This document shows positions 10,925-22,984 of a DNA stretch of 64,000 nucleotides, one piece after another. The stretch is from Rhabdophis nuchalis (lineage: Eukaryota; Chordata; Lepidosauria; Squamata; Natricidae): positions 47,828,110 to 47,892,109 of the forward strand of contig CM077647.1 in NCBI GenBank assembly GCA_039707465.1, read 5' to 3'. The position numbers and the translations under genes are program-made. Position 1 is the first letter of the stretch; every line of letters starts with the position of its first letter. A model generated the notes under the pieces. It saw only the letters and a program-made list of their open reading frames with translations. It did no database searches and had not been told where the DNA came from.

Positions 10925-11151
10925 CAGTGATCCCTTGTTTTCCGCGGCTTCGTTGTTCGCGGCTTCAGTGATTCGCGGATTTGTAAAAAATACAGGGGGA
11001 AAAAATTGCATTGGTAGGAGGCAAGTGCCACCTAGTGGTTGCTTTAAACATGTCCACCAATTCAAGTTTCCTATAGAATCCCACTTCGCGGATATCCGGT
11101 TTCCGCGGACGGGCGCGGTCCCGATTAGCCGCGAAAAACGAGGGATTACTG
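10925..11151. mobile_element. pogo/Tigger-like MITE inside gag, copy A
   Basis: Termini cagtgatccct... and ...agggattactg are inverted repeats, with TA on each side (10,923-10,924 and 11,152-11,153), the Tc1/mariner target rule. CG-rich 'cgcgg' motifs repeat inside. At 227 bp with no transposase it is non-autonomous. Confidence 0.85.
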
Positions 11152-11277
11152 TATATATCAAGGCTGCATCAACAGACGCACGTCCGATACGCTTGAGGAT
11201 TGGTTTCAACTTTCCGCTGATGTAGAAATAGATCTAGCTAGAAGAAAACCCCTGTTAGATCTTGGAAAAGAAAGAGA

Positions 11278-12198
11278 GTGTGGGTTCCCCCCCCCCCTCA
11301 ACCTTTTGGGCGGGATTACCAAGGTGAAAGTAAAGAATGGAGATCTGTTAAGTCTCGCTCTAGTGCTTGCTTCCGCTGTGGAAAGGAGGGGCATTGGGCC
11401 AATAACTGCAAGATGAAACAGAAACCCCACCCGCAGTCTTCCACTGAAGGAAAAAAGCCCGCGAAAACCCCAAGCATGCGCACGAAGCAAGTGATGTTTG
11501 GAGCGGAGCCTCTGGATCTCACTACCAACGATCAACAGCAGAAGGTGGAGCCTGATGACTGGGACAAGGATACATCCTCCTCTGACGAGAACTGGATGAG
11601 TTCCCATTCTGGGCCCCTTACTATTCCTTTGCATCTTTTGGCTCCATCTAGTGGCCGCAATTGTAAAATAGATTCTGGCTGTTCTCGATGCCTCATCAGT
11701 CAAGACTTAGTACAGCAAATGGGTTTTCACCTTAAAAATTTAAAGGTTCCTATTGCTTTCTGCCAAATGGATGGCACTGTAGCAGGTGGTAATCCTGCAC
11801 TATATGTAACTGAACCAATTCAAGTATCTATTGGGGACACCCATCAGGAACTCATTAACTTTATTGTAGCCCCCATTGCGGACAACTCAGTCATTTTGGG
11901 TCTCAATTGGCTACGGAAATGGAACCCACTAATTGACTGGCAGGAGGGGTGGGTTCGCATTCCTTTACCTTTGCTTCCTACTACAGCCACCCAATCAACC
12001 CCGCAACACCCCGACGTGCAACCTCTGGCTGAACCAATATCTCTCAAAGAACCAATTAACACAGGCCAGCAGGTACCCAATCTGGAAGTAATACCAGGAG
12101 AAGAAAAGATCCCAAAAGAGTATTGGACCTTAAAGAGGTTTTTAGTGAGAAATCCTGTGACACGCTACCCCCCACCATGCTACAGACTGCTCCATTGA
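11278..12198 (+). pseudogene. nucleocapsid and protease, copy A
   Basis: The 306-codon frame has a CCHC zinc knuckle at residues 31-44 (CFRCGKEGHWANNC), which binds RNA in Gag. An aspartic protease region follows: DSGCSRCLIS with the catalytic Asp, then VILGLNWLRKWNP. Compared with units B and C, 12 nt are missing just before DSG (after 11,669), removing four residues next to the active site. The upstream link to gag is lost through the MITE. Confidence 0.85.
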
Positions 12199-12239
12199 TT
12201 TCCTCCCAGGGGTGCAACTTCCCAAACCGTGTATTTACT

Positions 12240-13318
12240 CTATGACACCCCGTGAAATGATTGAACTTTGCAAATTTATTGACAAAAACTTGGAAAGGGG
12301 TTTCATTGAAACTGCTAGACCATGAGTAGCCGCCCCTGTGATGTTTAGAGAAAAGAAGAATGGCTCTCTCCGTCTTGTACAAAATTATAAATTTTTGAAC
12401 ACAATATGTGAGCACAACGTCTACCCCCTGCCTCTCATGAAGGACATGTTAGCACATCTAGCTACAGGCAAAAATTTTACTAAGCTCGATCTCAGGGAAG
12501 CTTATTACAGAATAAGAATTAAAGAAGGAGACGAGTGGAAAACTGCATTTAACTGCCCTTTAGAGTGCTTTCAATTTAAAGTATTACCTTTTCGCCTCCA
12601 GGGAGCGCCTTCTGTTTTTATGCAACTAATCAATGAAGTATTGCATGAGCACCTGTACAAGGGCGTTATCGTCTATCTTGATGACATCGTCATCTACATG
12701 AAAACACGTGAGGAACACGTGAAACTAGTCCGTTCTGTTATGCATAAACTCAGGGCGGCTGAACTTTATGCTAAACTTTCTAAGTGTGAATTTAACCAGG
12801 AGAAAATAGACTACCTAGGGTATCGCATCTCAGTTGAAGGAATTGAGATGGATCCTGGAAAGGTCAAAGCTGTAACAGAATGGGCCCCTCCTCGTACCCG
12901 TAAGCAATTACAAAGTTTCTTGGGTTTTGCCAACTTTTACCGCCAGTTTATCCCTTCTTTTGCTAGCATTGCTCTGCCTATCACAAACCTGCTCAAAACG
13001 AACGGGGAAACCAAACCACGACTGGGTTCACCTTTGAACTGGACTATGGAGTGCCAAGCCGCGTTTGAGAAGCTGAAACGTTTGTTTGCAGCGGAACCGG
13101 TTCTAAAGCATCCAGATGTCAATACACCTTTCGTGATTCAAGCTGACGCTAGCGACGTGGCTGTTGGAGCTGTCTTATTGCAATACAACCAACAAGGCCA
13201 ACTACAACCCTGTGCTTACACCTCCCGTAAGTTATCCAACACTGAGAGGAGATGGGCAATTTGGAAAAAGAGGCATTTGCTGTTCGTTGAGCACTTATGT
13301 CTTGGCGCCATTTTCTAG
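12240..13318 (+). pseudogene. reverse transcriptase and RNase H, copy A
   Basis: RT copies element RNA into DNA; RNase H removes the RNA. The frame around 12,241 (PREMIELCKFIDKN) meets TGA at 12,323-12,325, a stop shared by all three copies. It reopens at 12,338 for 326 codons, with the YLDD catalytic box at residues 113-116. RNase H begins at QADASDVAVGAVLLQ. The usual PFGL box reads PFRL here. One G is missing near 13,262 relative to units B and C, so the last residues are out of frame. Confidence 0.9.
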
Positions 13319-14580
13319 AAGGAGCCCCTCAATCGTTTGAGGTATGGACTGATCACAAAAATTTGGAGTCGCTGATGATGTCCCGTAAACTGTCCCCAAA
13401 ACAAGTGCGCTGGTCTCAATACTTCCATCGTTTCAACTTTACTCTTAAATACATCCCTGGAGGGAAAAACTTTATGGCTGATGCTCTATCCAGGCTACCT
13501 CAATATGACAGTTCTAAACTCACGGTTGTTCAACCCGTAGTTCTGCTGTGTAGCATGGCGACCCCAGTCGTAACCAGAAGTCACTCCATTCTCCAAACTG
13601 AACCACCTGCGGAATTGATACCTAGGATTAAGACGGAACTTCTCACCGATTGGTATTCCACACACTCTGGGGATTGTACCTTGAGAGATGATCTACCCTG
13701 GATTGGATCGAAGATTTATGTCCCCGCTACTCTGCGACCATTTGTATTGCAAAAAGCTCATGATTCCAGGCTTGCTGGACATTTTGGATTTGTAAAGACT
13801 ATGCATTTAGTGAAGTGCCAGTTTTGGTGGCCTTCCCTCAAAAAGGACATTGAATCCTATATTGCCAGTTGCCCAGTCTGTGCCGCATCTAAACGTTCTC
13901 CTGGAAAACCCCACGGTCTGCTCCAATCTGTAGCGAGGCCAGAGGCTCCTTGGAAAGAAATTTCTATGGACTTTATTGTTAATCTCCCAAGTAGCCAAGG
14001 CTCTACTGTTACATGGGTGGTTACAGATTTGTTTTCCAAACAAGTTCATTTTGTGCCATGTTCCAAAATCCCATCGGCTAAATCTTTGGCTAAGCTCTTT
14101 CTTACTCATATCTATCGCTTACATGGCATCCCGAAGCATATCGTCTCAGATAGAGGTATTTAATTTACTTCGCAATTTTGGAAGGAATTTCTGAGACTGA
14201 TTGGCTCCGCCCAGGGTTTAAGCTCCTCCCACCATCCGCAGACTAATGGGGCTTGCGAACGGGCTAATTCCATTCTGGAACAATACTTGCGTTGTTTTAT
14301 AAACTTCCAACAGGATGACTGGGCTGACCTCCTGATTCACGCTGAGGTGGCGTACAATAACTCTGTTCATAGTAGTACTGGCATGACCCCATTCAAAATA
14401 ATCTATGGTCAGGATTTTGTACCAATACCCGAGCTCCCTCACGACCCTCCCACAATTCATTCCCTCGCGGATTGGAGTGCTAAACTGTCTTCTGTCTGGC
14501 CCATTATACGAAAAACATTGGATGATGCTCATCAATCTCATAAGCTTTACGCCGACAGAAAATGAGCTGTACCTCCGCAA
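13297..14580 (+). pseudogene. integrase, copy A, two nonsense changes
   Basis: It covers the end of RNase H, the HHCC zinc-binding domain and the DDE core. TAA at 14,161-14,163 replaces a CAA codon in units B and C, just after the second catalytic Asp (VSDRG). TGA at 14,563-14,565 replaces CGA. Both are C-to-T changes. The same protein is open in units B and C. Confidence 0.9.
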
Positions 14581-14806
14581 TACAAAGTTGGAGATCGGGT
14601 ATACGTCTCTACTAGATACCTGGACAGTCCTCAGAAATGCAAGAAACTAGGTCCTAAGTTTGTAGGACCTTTTACGATCACTAAGATAATCAGCTCTGTT
14701 TCTGTTAAATTAGACCTCCCTAAAACCTATCGACGCCTCTATCCAATTTTCCATGTCCACTTGTTGAAACCTGAACACTTATCACATCTTCGCAAGCCTC
14801 ACTCTG

Positions 14807-15013
14807 ATGCTCCTAACCCCCTGGTGGTGGATGGACAACAAACATTATGAAGTCGGTGACATTTTAGACTCCAGAATGCATAGAAATAAAATACAGTACC
14901 TTGTAGTTTGGAAGGATTTTCCTCCATCCCATAAGGAATGGGTGGATAAACAACACGTGAAAGCCCCGAAGTTACTGAGACAATTCTATGCCAAATATCC
15001 TAACAAACCTTAA
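14807..15013 (+). pseudogene. chromodomain end of pol, copy A
   Basis: The open piece ends in HYEVGDILDSRMHRNKIQYL and VVWKDFPPSHKEWVDKQHV, then TAA at 15,011. The aromatic Tyr, Trp, Trp pattern fits a chromodomain, which in chromoviruses tethers integrase to histone-modified chromatin. One extra base near 14,840 relative to units B and C puts it out of frame with integrase. Confidence 0.85.
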
Positions 15014-15106
15014 CCTCTCTCGTTTCATTTTCTGTGTTGTTGTGTGGTTTTGTCTTTTTTGTCTGTTTTACAGGACTGAACTCCCTTCTTCTGGAGGAGG
15101 TCCGGA

Positions 15107-15483
15107 TGTCAGCCTTCGCTTTGCTGCATGCTTGGCTGCCATGGAAACGGGGAGGGTGGGGGTTGGGTTAACTATGTGTGCTGGAGAAAGATGGAGTGAG
15201 TCGGTAATATCGCAAACCTAACGGTATCACATTCCATTCTGATGACTGCTCTGGACGTGATGCCCACCTGACATTGTGGAGGATATTGTATTGGACACTA
15301 TTGTGGGGGTCATGGGTTATTGGGGTTTGCTTATGCTTTGATATACACACTTCGCACCTCAACTAGTCACTCTCTGCTTGACCTTTGTTTGCTGTTCTTC
15401 TGTATTCAGTAAAAGTAACCTTAAACATTCTGAAATATGCTTAAGTGTGGTCTTTCTTGAGTAATGGAAGAAGCGAACCCTGA
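15107..15483 (+). mobile_element. 3' LTR, Gypsy copy A
   Basis: It begins TGTCAG after a purine-rich ggaggagg and tccgga (weak polypurine tract, 15,093-15,106). It ends ...aaccctga and lacks the final CA. The self-primer copy here reads actctctgctt, one mismatch from the 5' LTR version. Confidence 0.88.
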
Positions 15484-17159
15484 TTATAAATAATAATCTG
15501 GCTCTACACTATTGGACTAAAAAGAAAAAAGACAAGCAATCTAGAACTAAAAAAAATTTCATCTCCCATTAATTCCAGCTGCCCCATTGAGAACATTTTG
15601 CTGATTGATTATCTGTATAATTTCTGCAACAAAAACTTATTCAATTTTTTCAGGCTTTAAAAATGTTATGTGACTACATTTCCTTAAGGATCATATTCAA
15701 AGTTACCAAAACTTTGTTGCACTGTAACAATGCGGATATAAAGTTAAAATATCCTAGAATAGGATGGACATTATTACCATGTCTCTGTGACCACAGTTTA
15801 AAGAACAGAACGTATATGATATAAGTTCACGCTAACTAGTTTTGGTTGTACAAATCAAATTTTTATTACCTTTTTTTAAAGAAACTAGATTTTAGCCTTT
15901 CTTTCCTTCCCTTTCAACAGGAAGCTTTGCACATAATTGATGTATAGATTGCAAAAAATGTGAAATGTGGCTCCTGCACAATTTCATGATATAAATTATA
16001 TAAAATGTAGACAGAACACAATCCTATAAATGTAGGATTGGTCTTTCAGACAATTAATTAGAAAAAATTCTAAGAATTCTAAGCTTTCTTCTTAGTCTTG
16101 AAAGAAGTAATAACTAGCACCCTCTAGTGGAATAAATTAAAGAATTTGTTTTCTGCTACAAGTCTATGAGACTGCTACAGTAATATTTATTTTAAGTTGA
16201 TTGTACAGTACAAATGTCATCAAAATTTAGAGCTCCCAAGAGAAATGTTAACCTGTAGATTTTTGAAATGTAAAACATTTGAAATAATGTTTTATTCAAT
16301 TTATTTTGAGCTCCTTGATTTTTTACATTTTTTAAAAATCCTTAGCTGTCTTACAAATAACTTCGTTCACGTTTATATAAACTATATTGAACATCATTAC
16401 TATTGATTAGAAAATAATCTATATTATCTCACTTAGGATAAGAGCTCAAAAATGTCATATATATCTTAATACAACAGAGAATGAAAAATTTATATTACCT
16501 GAAATTTTATATAACTATAGCTTATAATCATTACTATTACTATCACGGTGTTACTCTATTTCAGAAAACGTCATCTTAGTGTCATTCACAAACTAAAGTA
16601 ATGTTAATTTAGGCAGCCTATGTATATATATTTAGCCAAGATAAAAAATAAAGCAGGGATAGGATTTTATTTGTTGGTTATCTATATACTATTAAAACTC
16701 GTCTATTTGCCTGTGTGTAATCTTTAATTGAGTTAAACAGTGCACCATAAAATAACAATTTTTGAAGCAAAGTACCTAAAATGGGCTAATTTATAGAATG
16801 CATATAAAATCTAGAACCCATGATTCCTGTGGAATTGAAATTTGGCAAATTTTATAAAATCAATATCACAAAGTTATAAAACATTTTATTACATATATCA
16901 TATATCACATTACATATCATATCCTTCTGTTGACTGTACTATACAATTCAATATGGGCTATATTCAAGGTAAATATATCTCTGAATATCTTCTTGAATTT
17001 TAAGAATTTTTTCCAATAAAGGTCATGCATTAGAAACTCCGCCATTGTTGAAGGCATTGAACAATCTGGTAAAGAAATATTTCTGAAATGATGGCCCAAT
17101 GAGAGTCCTTAAAGAACAGTAAAACCCCAAAATAGTACAAAGTGGTAACCCAAGAACTG
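15484..17159. other. AT-rich spacer, unit A
   Basis: No coding or repeat-family signal. Only short frames and AT-rich simple runs, such as (catat)n near 16,885-16,920. Confidence 0.6.
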
Positions 17160-17167
17160 ATATAGAC

Positions 17168-17437
17168 AAGGGGTCCCCAACCCCCATGCCCTGAATCACT
17201 ACTAGCTATGATTATTCAGAATTGGGCTGTGTAAGTGGCAGGCTGGAACATGTGTACATAAGCGCAGCTCAACCTGCACAAGCGGTGGGTGGGGAGGGAA
17301 CTTGCGTGTGTATACACCAGCCTGCTGCTCAAGCTGGTCTACCACGTGCACACCAGCCTACCTCTCACACAGCCTAGTTCCCCTCTTCCCCACTCCCGCC
17401 AACTAGGCCACCAAGCCACAAAGGCTGGGAATCACTG
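17168..17437. mobile_element. hAT MITE, unit A
   Basis: The left end aaggggtccccaaccc and right end ggctgggaatcactg are imperfect inverted repeats of a hAT-type terminus. They are flanked by exact 8-bp duplications atatagac (17,160-17,167 and 17,438-17,445). 270 bp, no transposase. Confidence 0.85.
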
Positions 17438-17551
17438 ATATAGACAACTTCTCTAAGAAGGAAGACGAATTAAAGAATTGTCCAGAAAATCTATCTTCAT
17501 TGACATGTTGTATTTTAAGGTCTTGTTTGTTTTAAGAAATTTATCAACTAG

Positions 17552-19990
17552 TTTTTTATTTTATTTATTTTTATTTATTTTAAATTTATATCCCGCCCTT
17601 CTCCACAGAGGACCCAGGGTGGCGCACAGGAAATTTAAAAAACATACAAAATACAATAAATATAATTTAAAAACTATTAAATAAACCTATCCTGCGCTAA
17701 AACCAAATTTTAAAAACCCAATTTAAAACTATCTAAAAGTCCCCATGGGAGGTTAGGCTAGGCCGGCTTGGTGAAACAAATATGTCTTAAGACATTGGCG
17801 GAAGAGGCGGAGGTCGGTGATGGTACGTAATTCAGGGGGCAGGTCATTCCAGAGGGCTGGCCCCGCCACAGAGAAGGCTCTCCCCCTGGGTGTCGCCAGT
17901 CGGCATTGTCAGGCCGACGGCACCCTGAGGAGGCCCTCTCTGTGGGAGCGTATCGGTCTAAGGGATGTATGGGGCAGGAGGCGGTCTCGCATATAACTAG
18001 GCCCCGAGCCATGGAGCGCTTTAAAGATAGTTGTCAAAACCTTGAAGCGCACTCGAAAGGCCACAGGAAGCCAATGCAGCTCGCGCAGGATCAGTGTTAT
18101 GTGGGAGCACCTAGTGGCTCCCATAATCACCCGCGCGGCTGCGTTTTGGACTAGCTGTAGCTTTCGAGTGCACCTCAAGGGAAGCCCCATGTAGAGAGCA
18201 TTACAATAGTCGAGTCGGGACGTCACGAGAGCTTGAGTGACTGTGCGAAGGGCAGCCCGGTCCAGTAAGGGGCGCAATTGGCGCATCAGGCGTACCTGAT
18301 GAAATGCCCCCCTGGCCACGGCTGCCACATGGTCCTCCATGGACAGCCGGGAATCCAGGAGGACACCCAAATTGCGCGCCCTCTCCACGGGGGCCAGTGT
18401 TTCGCCCCCAATGGCCAGAGTTGGAATAATCTGGCTGAACCGGGGTGCCGGAAACCACAGCCACTCAGTCTTGGCAGGGTTGAGCTTGAGTTTGTTACCA
18501 CCCATCCAGATCCGTACGGCTTTCAGACACCGGGACAGCACTTCGGGGGCATCGTTGGGGTGGTTTGGGGTGGATATGTACAGCTGGGTGTCATCAGTGT
18601 ACAGATGGTACTCCACCCCAAAACCACGGATGATCTCACCCAGCGGCTTCATATATGTGTTGAAAAGGAGGGGCGAGAGGACCGACCCCTGAGGGACCCC
18701 ACATAGGAGAGGCCTCGAGGTCGACCTCTGCCCTCCCGTCAACACATATTGCGACCGACCAGAGAGGTAGGATGAGAACCACCGCAGAACGGTGCCTCCC
18801 AGCCCCAACCCCCCCAGTCGGTGCAATAGGATACCATGGTCGATGGTATCAAAAGCCGCCGAGAGGTCTAATAGGACTAGGATAGAGGAATAACCTCTAT
18901 CCCGCGCCCTCCAGAGATCATCAACCAACGCGACCAATGCTGTCTCGGTGCTGTGACCGGGTCGGAAGCCGGACTGGCGCGGGTCTAGATAATCAACTTC
19001 CTCCAGGTGTCGCGGAAACTGTTGGGCTACCACACTCTCAACAACCTTCACTAAAAAGTGAAGGTTGGAGACCAGACGATAGTTCTCTAGTAAAGCTGGG
19101 TCCAGGGACGGCTTCTTGAGGAGGGGCCTCACTACTGCCTCTTTCAAGACGGCAGGTAAGGACCCCTCACTCAAAGATGCGTTGACAATGCCCTGGAGCC
19201 AGCCTCGTGTCGTCTCCCAGGATGCCAGTACAAGCCAGGAGGGACACGGATCCAATAAACATGTGGTCGCCCTAGGCTTCCTTGACAGCCTGTCCATATC
19301 CTCGGTGGTAGCAAAGTCAAACTCCTCCCAAGAAGGAACCTCAAGACTAGTCTCGGACAGTCCCACAGGACCACTGTTGATGGAGGGTAGCTCATTCCGA
19401 ATCCGAGTGATTTTCTCCTGCAGATAAATCCCAAATTCCTCTGCTCGCCCTTGCAGAGGGGCTTCCCGCGGCCTCTGATGGAGGAGGGAGCGGGTCACCC
19501 CAAACAGGGCGGCAGGGCGGTTATCTGCGGATGCAATAAGGGTGGCACAATACTCACGTTTGGCCACCCTTATCGCCACTAAATAAGCCCTAATATGGGT
19601 TCTCACTAGTGTTCGGTCGGCTTCGGAGCGAGAGGATCTCCATCTGCTCTCTAGGCGTCTCTTGTGGCGCTTCATCCCCCGAAGCTCCTCAGTGAACCAA
19701 GGAGCCTGCGTGATTCGTCACCGCAAGAGAGGCCGCAAGGGCGCGACTCGGTCCAAGGCCCCCGTGGCCGCACTTAACCATGCGGCCACTAGGTCCTCAG
19801 TCGAATCGCGGGGCAGGGTCACAGGAATTGGCCCAAGCTCCCTCTGGAACCTTTCCGGGTCCATCAGAAGCCTGGGGCGGAACCATATAGGAGTGTCCGG
19901 TTCCGCCTCCCCGCGGTGGGGTGTAGCAATTGGAAAGTCCAGCCGAAGGAGAACGTGATCTGTCCATGACAAGGGAGTGATGACTAGATC
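17552..19990 (-). mobile_element. L2-clade LINE, 5'-truncated, unit A
   Basis: The 3' end is a (TTTA)-type tail at the left, followed by the RT-coding region on the minus strand. The right end cuts off within the end of the endonuclease domain (LSWTDHVLLRLDF). RT wording (FDTIDHGILLHRL, GVPQGSVLSPLLF) fits the L2/CR1 group. No confident target duplication. Confidence 0.85.
17758..19972 (-). pseudogene. L2 ORF2 (endonuclease end + RT), unit A
   Basis: A single frame runs from 19,972 to about 17,758 with two in-frame TGA codons, at 19,718-19,720 and 17,909-17,911. Between them is a 588-codon open stretch carrying reverse transcriptase: LDLSAAFDTIDH, CGVPQGSVLSPLLF and the catalytic box. In unit A the box is YTDD; units B and C have YADD. 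The C-terminus has FSVAGPALWNDLPP, shared with the L2 tail at 60,138. Both stops occur in all three units, so the LINE was dead before duplication. Confidence 0.9.
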
Positions 19991-21597
19991 CCTAGTTGAA
20001 TGTAGTTTGGTGCTCCAAGAAAATTCTGAATTACATTTTTGAATGCTTTCCAGGAAATTTTTTCTGCCTCCACTAACAGTTCTTTAAGCAACTAACAGTT
20101 CTTTAAGCATATACTGATGATGTATATGACCTGTGCCAATGAAAATGGCTTTTTTAAAAACCTAGGTATCAGTTATTCTTGAAAATATTTGTTCCAAACA
20201 ATAAAAATCTTCCCTTCTTAATCTTGTTGCTTTCACAAACTTTTCTCATCAGGCAACATTTTATGTGAAGCAGAAGCAAAAATGTATTTGTCAAGTCAAC
20301 AAGTGGTTCATGTGCCACAATTTTTTGTCCTGGAATCAAATTCTTTTAGAATGGACATTTCTTTTAAATGTAATATGACTCTCTTGAATGCCTTCCCATT
20401 CGTATATGGAACAACAGTACTTGATATATCCAAACTGCATTCAAAACAGCTCACAACTAATTTTAGATTGGCACAGATATTATAGTAATATTTGGTGTAC
20501 TGGATTAGCTTCAATAACAGTTCTAAAAGTGTGGCATAGCCAACTTATTTTTGTAACAGATTCATTAGCAACAAAAAAAATCTACAAAATACACCTAAAA
20601 GCAAAATCTTTGTTGTCCAATGCCTTTCTTCCTTTTCTCAGACAATTTTCACCCTATTTATACAGTAAGTAATTTTAATTACATTAGTACCCATTGTTAT
20701 TATATCACAATTCTGCAAAATTATATTTTGATAGGTATACTGGTTCATGGTGCACTGTTAATACATTTCACTTTTAAAACTTTTATTTTTCAGAAATCTC
20801 TTCAATTTTGATTGAAATTTGGTGCCTGTAGGTTGATGCTATTCAGCTTTAGCCTACATCCAACCCTGATGACGTATTCTACGCTGGTAGAAGCAACATC
20901 CTATATTCCTAGAATGGCTATTGCATTTCCTGCTTACTGGTTAGTATTTCCCCCCCTCTTCATGGTGGCAGCAACAGTAGCGTAATTCATGCCTTGCCCA
21001 ACTGTGTATAAACCATATTGCCTAATAGGAACATATAACATTGTCCCTCTAAACTGAAAATAGATAGGGGCAGGGTAAGGGTAAGAGGAAGAACATTTGC
21101 CAGTGAAGAGAAAAGTGAATAAATTGAGAAAATATGTTATTAAGACATTTGAATCATTCATAATTTCAGTTCTCCTTTTTTTGCAAAAGTATTATGCTTA
21201 AACTAAGTATTGTATCTCAACCTCTTGCCCTTCAGAAGATCTCAGTCATATTTCCTGTCCATTCATTCATTCATTCATAATTTATTTGAAATTATAATTT
21301 TTCAATGTAGTACAAGTATATAAAACAAAAAAGACATAAAAAGTATGAAAAAGAAATAGAAAAAAAAAACAGTTTTGCCCTCTACCTTTCTTTTTGTTGA
21401 GTAATTATCATCTTATTCTTTTTTCCCATCTTCATTAGATATTTTTAATCCCCAAATCCAGAAATCATTAATTCAATCTTTTATTTTAACAAAAAGTCCA
21501 TATAAGATTGTCAGTCAAAACATTATTTTTTTCTGATCTACTTCTACTTTTATGAAAGTTTATTTTATGATTGAATCTTTCACTGTATATCCAGAAC
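19991..21597. other. AT-rich spacer, unit A
   Basis: No recognised gene or family. A short direct repeat of actaacagttctttaagca occurs twice near 20,075-20,110. A (CATT)n run lies near 21,262. Confidence 0.6.
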
Positions 21598-21979
21598 AAA
21601 TAGTCCTTGACTTACAATCATTTATTTAGTGACCATTCAAAGCTACGATGGCACTGAAAAAATGGCATGACTGTATTTCACACTTATGACTGTTGCAGTA
21701 TGCCCATGGTCTTATGATCAAAATTTGACTGCTTGGTAACTGGTTCCTATTTATGACAGTTGCTGGCCTAGAATCATGTGATCACCTTTTGTGACTTTCT
21801 GACAAGCAAAGTCAATGGGGAATCCAAACTCACTTTGCATTCATGTTACTGACTTAACAACTGCAGTGATTCACTGTGGCAAGAAATGTCATAAAATGGA
21901 CCGAAACTCTCTTAGTTAAGAATCTCACTTAGCAGTAGAAATTTTGGATTCAATTATGGATGTAAACTGAGGACTATTT
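21598..21979. mobile_element. complete MITE, 'tagtcct' family, unit A
   Basis: Termini aaatagtccttgacttac and gtaaactgaggactattt are 18-bp inverted repeats with three mismatches. No transposase. The family looks the same as the fragment at 7,345. Superfamily not assigned, since the flanking duplication is unclear. Confidence 0.75.
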
Positions 21980-22196
21980 ATATTTCATTATTTTTCCAAC
22001 TTTTTGCATACAATAATTTTGCTGCAGCTACTTTTGATCATTCCTATCAGCACTCTTATGCAATAAATAACTCTAGGTTGGCTTATTTGTGCAGGTCAGA
22101 AAGATTAAGCTTAGAAAGTTGGCTTTGGAGATAGATGGATATAAGATTACAGTTAAGAAAAAAAATATATGCCACCAGCATATACATTAACATCTC

Positions 22197-22950
22197 AAGA
22201 TGGCGGCGCGCTTAGGCGCAGCGGCTTTGAGCTCCTGGTGTCACAGCAGACTTTTCCATCAAAAACTCGCTCTGAACCTACTGTGAATTATAGATAAACA
22301 AACATATCAACTGGTTGTGACACATCAGTTAAAGGAAAAAAAGGATTACTCGGATTTATTAGGACAAGTAAGAAAAGCAAGTTTCAGGCAGAGAAATCCT
22401 CAAGAAGAAGCCTAGATCTGGGTAGTGGAGAATTTTTAAAACCCATGTTGTATCGTAAACAAAGCCTTGATGAAACAATGATCGCAGATTCTTCACGAAG
22501 TTTATGTTCTGTAACGGTGGCACCATCATTATCTCTTGGGAATATACAAGGGGCAACTGCAAGAATTGAAATGAAGAAGCGGAGAGCACCACCCCTACCA
22601 GTAATTCCATCCTTTTCTGTTGGGAAAGCTGAGAGAGAAGAAAAAAAGTGTGATTCCTCAAAGTTCATTGCAACAAGAAATAAAAAAGGAAAAGAGACGT
22701 GCTCCTCTTCCACCAACTCCTAAAATGCCAAACAGATTTGAATTTTACACACATAATAACTGGTGTACTGACAGTGGGGTTGCTTATACACACTGTTCTG
22801 CAGACGTGGGGTTCACTGCTGTCTGTATTCCACCTGATGCAAATGTTGGCACAGCGCTCGAACCAATTTCATTGTAATTTTATTACAAGCTTATTACAAT
22901 GACAATAAAGATTATTATTGTTGTTGTTGTTGTTGTTGTTATTATTATTA
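22197..22950 (+). mobile_element. composite retrosequence with KRRAP motifs, unit A
   Basis: It starts aagatggcggcgcgc, a GC-rich start typical of LINE 5' ends. A coding-like stretch with two KRRAP motifs follows. It ends in acaatgacaataaag plus (ATT)/(TTG)n, a retroposon-type 3' end. It looks like a transcript that joined a host-like exon to LINE-like ends and was reverse-transcribed. A retroelement with its own unusual ORF is the alternative. Confidence 0.55.
22330..22877 (+). pseudogene. COBL-family-like exon relic (KRRAP), unit A
   Basis: One frame reads KGLLGFIRTSKKSKFQ, then MLYRKQSLDETMIADSSRS, then KKRRAPPLP (22,574-22,600). A second frame holds KEKRRAPLPPTP (about 22,689-22,724). 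Basic KRRAP motifs followed by prolines are a hallmark of Cordon-bleu proteins (COBL, COBLL1), actin nucleators and partners of syndapin. A frame change near 22,645 separates the two motifs. The match is by motif and style only, so treat the gene identity as tentative. Confidence 0.4.
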
Positions 22951-22984
22951 AATTCTAACTGGATAAACAGAAATTGCCCATATT

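Larger units (their letters stand above)
9544..15483 (+). mobile_element. chromodomain Gypsy (chromovirus) element, copy A
   Basis: A complete but dead LTR retrotransposon: 5' LTR, primer site, gag, protease, RT, RNase H, integrase, chromodomain, 3' LTR. This domain order with a C-terminal chromodomain marks the chromovirus lineage, to which vertebrate sushi-type elements belong. LTR termini are TGTCAG...CTGACA; the last CA is altered in the 3' LTR. The flanks (gtaat left, ttata right) show no clear target duplication. Several stops and frameshifts exclude activity. Confidence 0.9.

Noticed and set aside
11206..11703. 165-codon minus-strand frame over the Gypsy nucleocapsid/protease region
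   Set aside because: Antisense shadow of a recognised pol frame; no family resemblance.
18278..18706. Plus-strand open frames of 142 and 117 codons, also in units B and C
   Set aside because: They lie opposite the L2 reverse-transcriptase frame and have no motif; repetition in three units only reflects the duplication.
17545..19999. Possible L2 target duplication (caactag / tgactag)
   Set aside because: Only a short, imperfect match; not convincing.
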